From: Dehalococcoidia bacterium
GTDB taxonomy: Bacteria > Chloroflexota > Dehalococcoidia > Dehalococcoidales > UBA1222
Assembly: GCA_009779655.1 (NCBI GenBank)
Contig: WRDV01000043.1
Span: 1-8,243 of the forward strand
Direction: 5' to 3'
Length of the DNA: 8,243 nucleotides
In this document: positions 5,952-8,243 of the stretch, in pieces
How the letters are laid out: each line of letters opens with the position of its first letter
Position numbering within the stretch: the stretch's first letter is position 1
The notes under the pieces: generated by a model
Told to the model about the DNA's origin: nothing
Databases searched by the model: none
The model's input: only the letters and a program-made list of their open reading frames with translations
Translations under genes and position numbers: made by a program

Positions 5952-7034
5952 TTGCGGTTTATATCTCGCATTAGAGCCAAGGCTATGCCGGTAGGCCCGA
6001 CCTACCGGCATAGCCACGTACTGTCGCTTGTGCTTTTGCTGGGGATTTTACTTCTGGTTATCGTGCTGGCGACTTCTGTTGGAAGTGTGAAAATACCTAT
6101 GGGACAGATATGGCGTATTTTGCTTAATAAGTTGCCATGGGTAAATTTTGTGTCTGACTGGAGCGCTGGCACGCAAACCATTGTATTAAATCTCAGACTG
6201 CCGCGCGTGCTGTTGGCCGGAACAGTAGGCATGGCGCTGTCTGTAGCGGGTGCAACGTATCAGGGCTTGTTCCGCAATCCGCTGGCTGATGCTTATCTTA
6301 TTGGTGTGGCGCAGGGAGCGGCGCTGGGGGCGGTCATCGGATTTCTTGTGCCGGTGGCCGGTGTTGCGTATGTGTATGGCTTGATACCGTCGTTTGCTTT
6401 CACCGGAGCGATGCTCAGCGTATTGGTAGTTTACGGGCTAGCGCGTGTTGGCAAAACACTGCCGATGTCTACTCTTATATTAGCCGGCGTGGCATTGGGG
6501 GCACTGCTTGGCGCGGTGGTGTCTTACCTAACGCTTACTAGCGGCGGTAATACTGCGAGAGGCATTCTATTTTGGCTGTCAGGCAGTTTTAACTTAGTAC
6601 AGTGGAGAGAATTGCACATAGTATTTCCCGTAGTATTTGCTGGGTCGCTCATGATCATGCTATTCGGGCGCTCCCTTAACATCATGCAGCTTGATGAGGA
6701 ACAGGCGCAGCAGCTTGGTGTGTACGTGGAGCGCATCAAGATTATACTGCTTGTTATAGCGACGTTGATAACTGCGGCAGCAGTTTCTTTTGTGGGCATT
6801 ATCGGTTTTGTGGGGATTATTATTCCTCATATCGTGCGCCTGATATGGGGGCCGGATTACCGCTTTTTACTGCCGCTATCTATGGTGTGCGGCGCGATAT
6901 TCCTTATACTGGCAGATCTGCTGGCGCGCACGCTGATGGCGCCTGCTGAGATACCCATAGGCGTGATTACGGCGTTGGCAGGGGCACCTTTCTTCCTTTA
7001 CCTATTACGTCGCAAAGCGCGTATGCTCTTCTGA
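5952..7034 (+). CDS. btuC: Cobalamin ABC transporter permease BtuC
   Basis: A 360-residue FecCD/BtuC-family inner-membrane permease with about ten hydrophobic segments, the first at residues 23-44. Signature regions are GATYQGLFRNPLADAYLIGV (100-119), the cytoplasmic coupling-helix segment SFVGIIGFVGIIIPHIVR (279-296) that contacts the ATPase, and PAEIPIGVITALAGAPFF (331-348). The length is normal for the family. The start is TTG at 5952, supported by AGAGGG (5939-5944) 7 nt upstream; the in-frame ATG at 5985 has a CAAGG only 2 nt away and is less likely. The first codons contain a perfect 15-bp inverted repeat (5981-6015), which gives an unusual basic N-terminal tail (AKAMPVGPTYRHSH) before the first membrane helix. 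Confidence 0.93.
   Translation: MRFISRIRAKAMPVGPTYRHSHVLSLVLLLGILLLVIVLATSVGSVKIPMGQIWRILLNKLPWVNFVSDWSAGTQTIVLNLRLPRVLLAGTVGMALSVAGATYQGLFRNPLADAYLIGVAQGAALGAVIGFLVPVAGVAYVYGLIPSFAFTGAMLSVLVVYGLARVGKTLPMSTLILAGVALGALLGAVVSYLTLTSGGNTARGILFWLSGSFNLVQWRELHIVFPVVFAGSLMIMLFGRSLNIMQLDEEQAQQLGVYVERIKIILLVIATLITAAAVSFVGIIGFVGIIIPHIVRLIWGPDYRFLLPLSMVCGAIFLILADLLARTLMAPAEIPIGVITALAGAPFFLYLLRRKARMLF
5981..6015. repeat. Perfect 15-bp inverted repeat (5-nt loop) in the start of btuC
   Basis: GGCTATGCCGGTAGG (5981-5995) is exactly complementary to CCTACCGGCATAGCC (6001-6015) with loop CCCGA. It begins 29 nt after the first base of the TTG start codon, inside coding sequence, and keeps the frame. There is no T-run, so termination is unlikely. 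It could tune btuC translation relative to btuF or mark an inserted palindromic element. Confidence 0.88.
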
Positions 7035-7044
7035 TGGGGCCGAT

Positions 7045-7827
7045 ATGCTGAGAATAGACGCGAATAAGCTGACTTTGGTTTACGGTTCCAACACGGTTGT
7101 GCGTGATATTAGTTTTGCCATAGAGTCGGGGTGCATAACCGGGCTTGTTGGGCCTAATGGATGCGGTAAATCCAGTATCATTAAAGCTCTCAGCCGTGTA
7201 CTCGCTCCGCAGTCTGGCAGCATTAGCTATAATGGGCTGAATACAGCACAGCTTTCGTGCCGTGAACTGGCATGCTTACTTGGGGTTGTGCCGCAGATAC
7301 CGCTTTTACCGAGCAATTTTACTGCATTTGAGGTGGTACTAATGGGGCGGAATCCTCATTTAGGGCTATTCCAATATGAGAGCTCTAAAGATTTTGAAAT
7401 TGTGCGGCGGGCTATGGAACAGACACGTACGCAGCATTTGGCTGAGCGCCGCATAGGAGAGCTGTCCGGCGGTGAGATACAGAGTGTGGTCATCGCGCGC
7501 GTGCTGGCGCAGCAGACACAGGGCATATTGTTGGATGAGCCTACATCAAATCTGGATATCGGGCGGCAGACAGAAGTACTTGATCTAATGCGCGACTTAT
7601 GCCATCGTCATGGACTTATGATAGGAGTTGTTCTTCATGACCTTAATCTTGCCGTTCAGTATTGCGATCATATGATTTTGTTGAATCAAGGCAGCATTGT
7701 CGCTGAGGGGGCTCCGTCTCAGGTTGTGACACCTGAGAATATACGTACTGTGTACGGCGGCGGCAGTGCGGTATACAGCATAGATGGGTTGCCTGCTGTA
7801 TTGCCGCGCGCCGGAAGCTCTGTGTAA
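7045..7827 (+). CDS. btuD: Cobalamin ABC transporter ATP-binding protein BtuD
   Basis: A 260-residue cytoplasmic ATPase that powers the BtuC channel as a dimer. All nucleotide-binding motifs are intact: Walker A GPNGCGKSS (36-44), Q-loop Gln84 in VVPQ, ABC signature LSGGE (140-144), Walker B GILLDEPTSNLD (160-171) with catalytic Glu165, and H-loop His198 in VVLHDLNLA. It matches the FepC/BtuD group by length and by its C-terminal GAPSQVVTPENIRTVYG segment. The ATG at 7045 follows the btuC stop by 10 nt and is preceded by TGGGG, so it is translationally coupled to btuC. No clear intrinsic terminator follows; the IS200-like remnant starts within about 20 nt of its stop codon, so the end of the operon may lie inside that remnant. 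Confidence 0.93.
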   Translation: MLRIDANKLTLVYGSNTVVRDISFAIESGCITGLVGPNGCGKSSIIKALSRVLAPQSGSISYNGLNTAQLSCRELACLLGVVPQIPLLPSNFTAFEVVLMGRNPHLGLFQYESSKDFEIVRRAMEQTRTQHLAERRIGELSGGEIQSVVIARVLAQQTQGILLDEPTSNLDIGRQTEVLDLMRDLCHRHGLMIGVVLHDLNLAVQYCDHMILLNQGSIVAEGAPSQVVTPENIRTVYGGGSAVYSIDGLPAVLPRAGSSV

Positions 7828-7850
7828 TACAGCGATTGATTCCCGTCGGG

Positions 7851-7910
7851 TTCATACCTCGCAGCTTGCTGCGTTGACTCGGGTAGGTCAAGCATGAATA
7901 TACTGCGAGG
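7851..7910 (+). promoter_or_regulatory. Structured tnpA leader able to hide its ribosome binding site
   Basis: Nested complementary segments: TTCAT (7851-7855) with ATGAA (7894-7898), a hairpin CGCAG-CTTG-CTGCG (7860-7873), and TTGAC/GTCAA (7874-7891). Together they can form a three-way, cloverleaf-like fold. An alternative pairing, CCTCGCAG (7857-7864) with CTGCGAGG (7903-7910), is perfect over 8 bp and covers the GAGG just before the tnpA ATG. IS200 is known to repress transposase translation through a leader structure that blocks its ribosome binding site; these arms would do the same here. Confidence 0.55.
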
Positions 7911-8069
7911 ATGGAAAACACCGGCAACTATATTCATAAAAGACATAACGTATCCGTAATAATATACCACTACGTATGCCCGGCTAAGTATCGGCGCATA
8001 GTAGTAAGCGACGAGGTAGACATGACGATAAAAGAGGCCTGCATAGAAATAGAGAAGAGGTATGATATA
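7911..8069 (+). pseudogene. tnpA: IS200/IS605 transposase TnpA, N-terminal fragment
   Basis: The first 53 residues fit the IS200-type Y1 transposase pattern: YIHKRHNVSVIIYHYVCPAK, then YRR, and the helix KEACIEIEKRYDI. After RYDI the translation stops resembling the family and ends at TAG 8121-8123. Full-length TnpA is about 140-155 residues, so the HUH metal-binding motif and the catalytic tyrosine are missing and the protein cannot be active. The break lies about 50 nt before the left end of the IS5-family element, so a deletion or insertion event associated with that element is a likely cause. The ATG at 7911 directly abuts GCGAGG. Confidence 0.8.
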
Positions 8070-8110
8070 TGCTTATCTCAACGAATTATAATTCCGGTAA
8101 TCATAAGGGG

Positions 8111-8243
8111 GTCTATTCAATAGACCTCTTGCGAAATAGGGAATAAAGGCATACACTGACCTCCATGAAATATGAATTACTGCAAACATACACGGATGAG
8201 AAGTTTCGTCGGATAACAGGAGTAAAGCGTACAACATTCAGCA
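8111..8243 (+). mobile_element. IS5-family insertion sequence, left end (continues beyond window)
   Basis: The palindrome GTCTATT-C-AATAGAC (8111-8125) leads into AGACCTCTTGCGAAA (8122-8136), which looks like a terminal inverted repeat. A transposase start follows 28 nt later. The exact left terminus (about 8119-8122) cannot be fixed without the right end. Confidence 0.55.
8165..8243 (+). CDS. IS5-family transposase, N-terminal fragment (cut by window edge)
   Basis: The 26 codons visible begin MKYELLQTYTDEKFRRITG and continue into a V-K-R-T-T-F segment. This matches the start of the helix-turn-helix (DUF4096-like) domain of IS5-family DDE transposases, where a KF-RR-TGV-K-TF pattern is typical. 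No good ribosome binding site is seen (AAAGG is about 15 nt upstream). Whether the gene is intact cannot be judged from this window. Confidence 0.72.
   Translation, partial: MKYELLQTYTDEKFRRITGVKRTTFS

Larger units (their letters stand above)
7841..8069 (+). mobile_element. IS200/IS605-family element, 5' remnant
   Basis: Contains a structured left-end/leader region and the first 53 codons of a Y1 transposase (tnpA). No right end is seen. The left boundary is approximate, placed at CCCGTCGGG near 7842, just after btuD. Similarity to the family stops at about 8069. Confidence 0.7.

Noticed and set aside
4912..7827. Iron-siderophore or haem importer instead of B12
   Set aside because: The protein families cannot be separated by motifs alone, but the cobalamin riboswitch and terminator directly upstream make cobamides the expected substrate.

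Overview
The window is most likely chromosomal DNA from an anaerobic bacterium, with Dehalococcoidia (Chloroflexota) as the best guess. The evidence is a free-standing full-length Elp3 with both a radical-SAM and a GNAT domain, a cobalamin-riboswitch-controlled BtuFCD importer, and moderate base composition. This assignment is an inference from gene content (about 60% sure); some Firmicutes are the main alternative.

Left part (1-2552), all on the minus strand: (i) an unrecognised reading frame that runs off the left edge and has no convincing start; (ii) a class I SAM-dependent methyltransferase resembling the Trm9/ALKBH8 tRNA wobble-uridine methyltransferase domain; (iii) an intergenic stretch with a perfect 15-bp inverted repeat; (iv) a secreted lipoprotein built of three Ig-like repeats, with a good ribosome binding site and an extended -10 promoter.

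Middle (2553-4640): a divergent intergenic region that holds a possible 49-codon gene on the minus strand (2702-2851), then elp3 on the plus strand. Elp3 makes the cm5U34 core of wobble uridine modification, and the Trm9-type enzyme would methylate it to mcm5U. The two genes lie about 1.9 kb apart on opposite strands, so a joint pathway is a plausible inference and not an operon-level fact. About 300 nt without a supported gene follow.

Right part (4626-7827), plus strand: a promoter-like element, a cobalamin riboswitch, an intrinsic terminator, then btuF, btuC and btuD in one tight operon (binding lipoprotein, permease, ATPase). High cobalamin is expected to favour termination and switch the importer off. 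A perfect 15-bp hairpin lies inside the first codons of btuC.

Right edge (7841-8243): mobile DNA. A 5' remnant of an IS200/IS605-type element keeps its structured leader and the first 53 codons of tnpA. It abuts the left end and first 26 codons of an IS5-family transposase that continues beyond the window.

I found no CRISPR array, rRNA, tRNA or recognisable defence system. The most interesting biology is the Elp3/Trm9-like pairing in a bacterium, the unannotated small frame between them, and the two long perfect palindromes.
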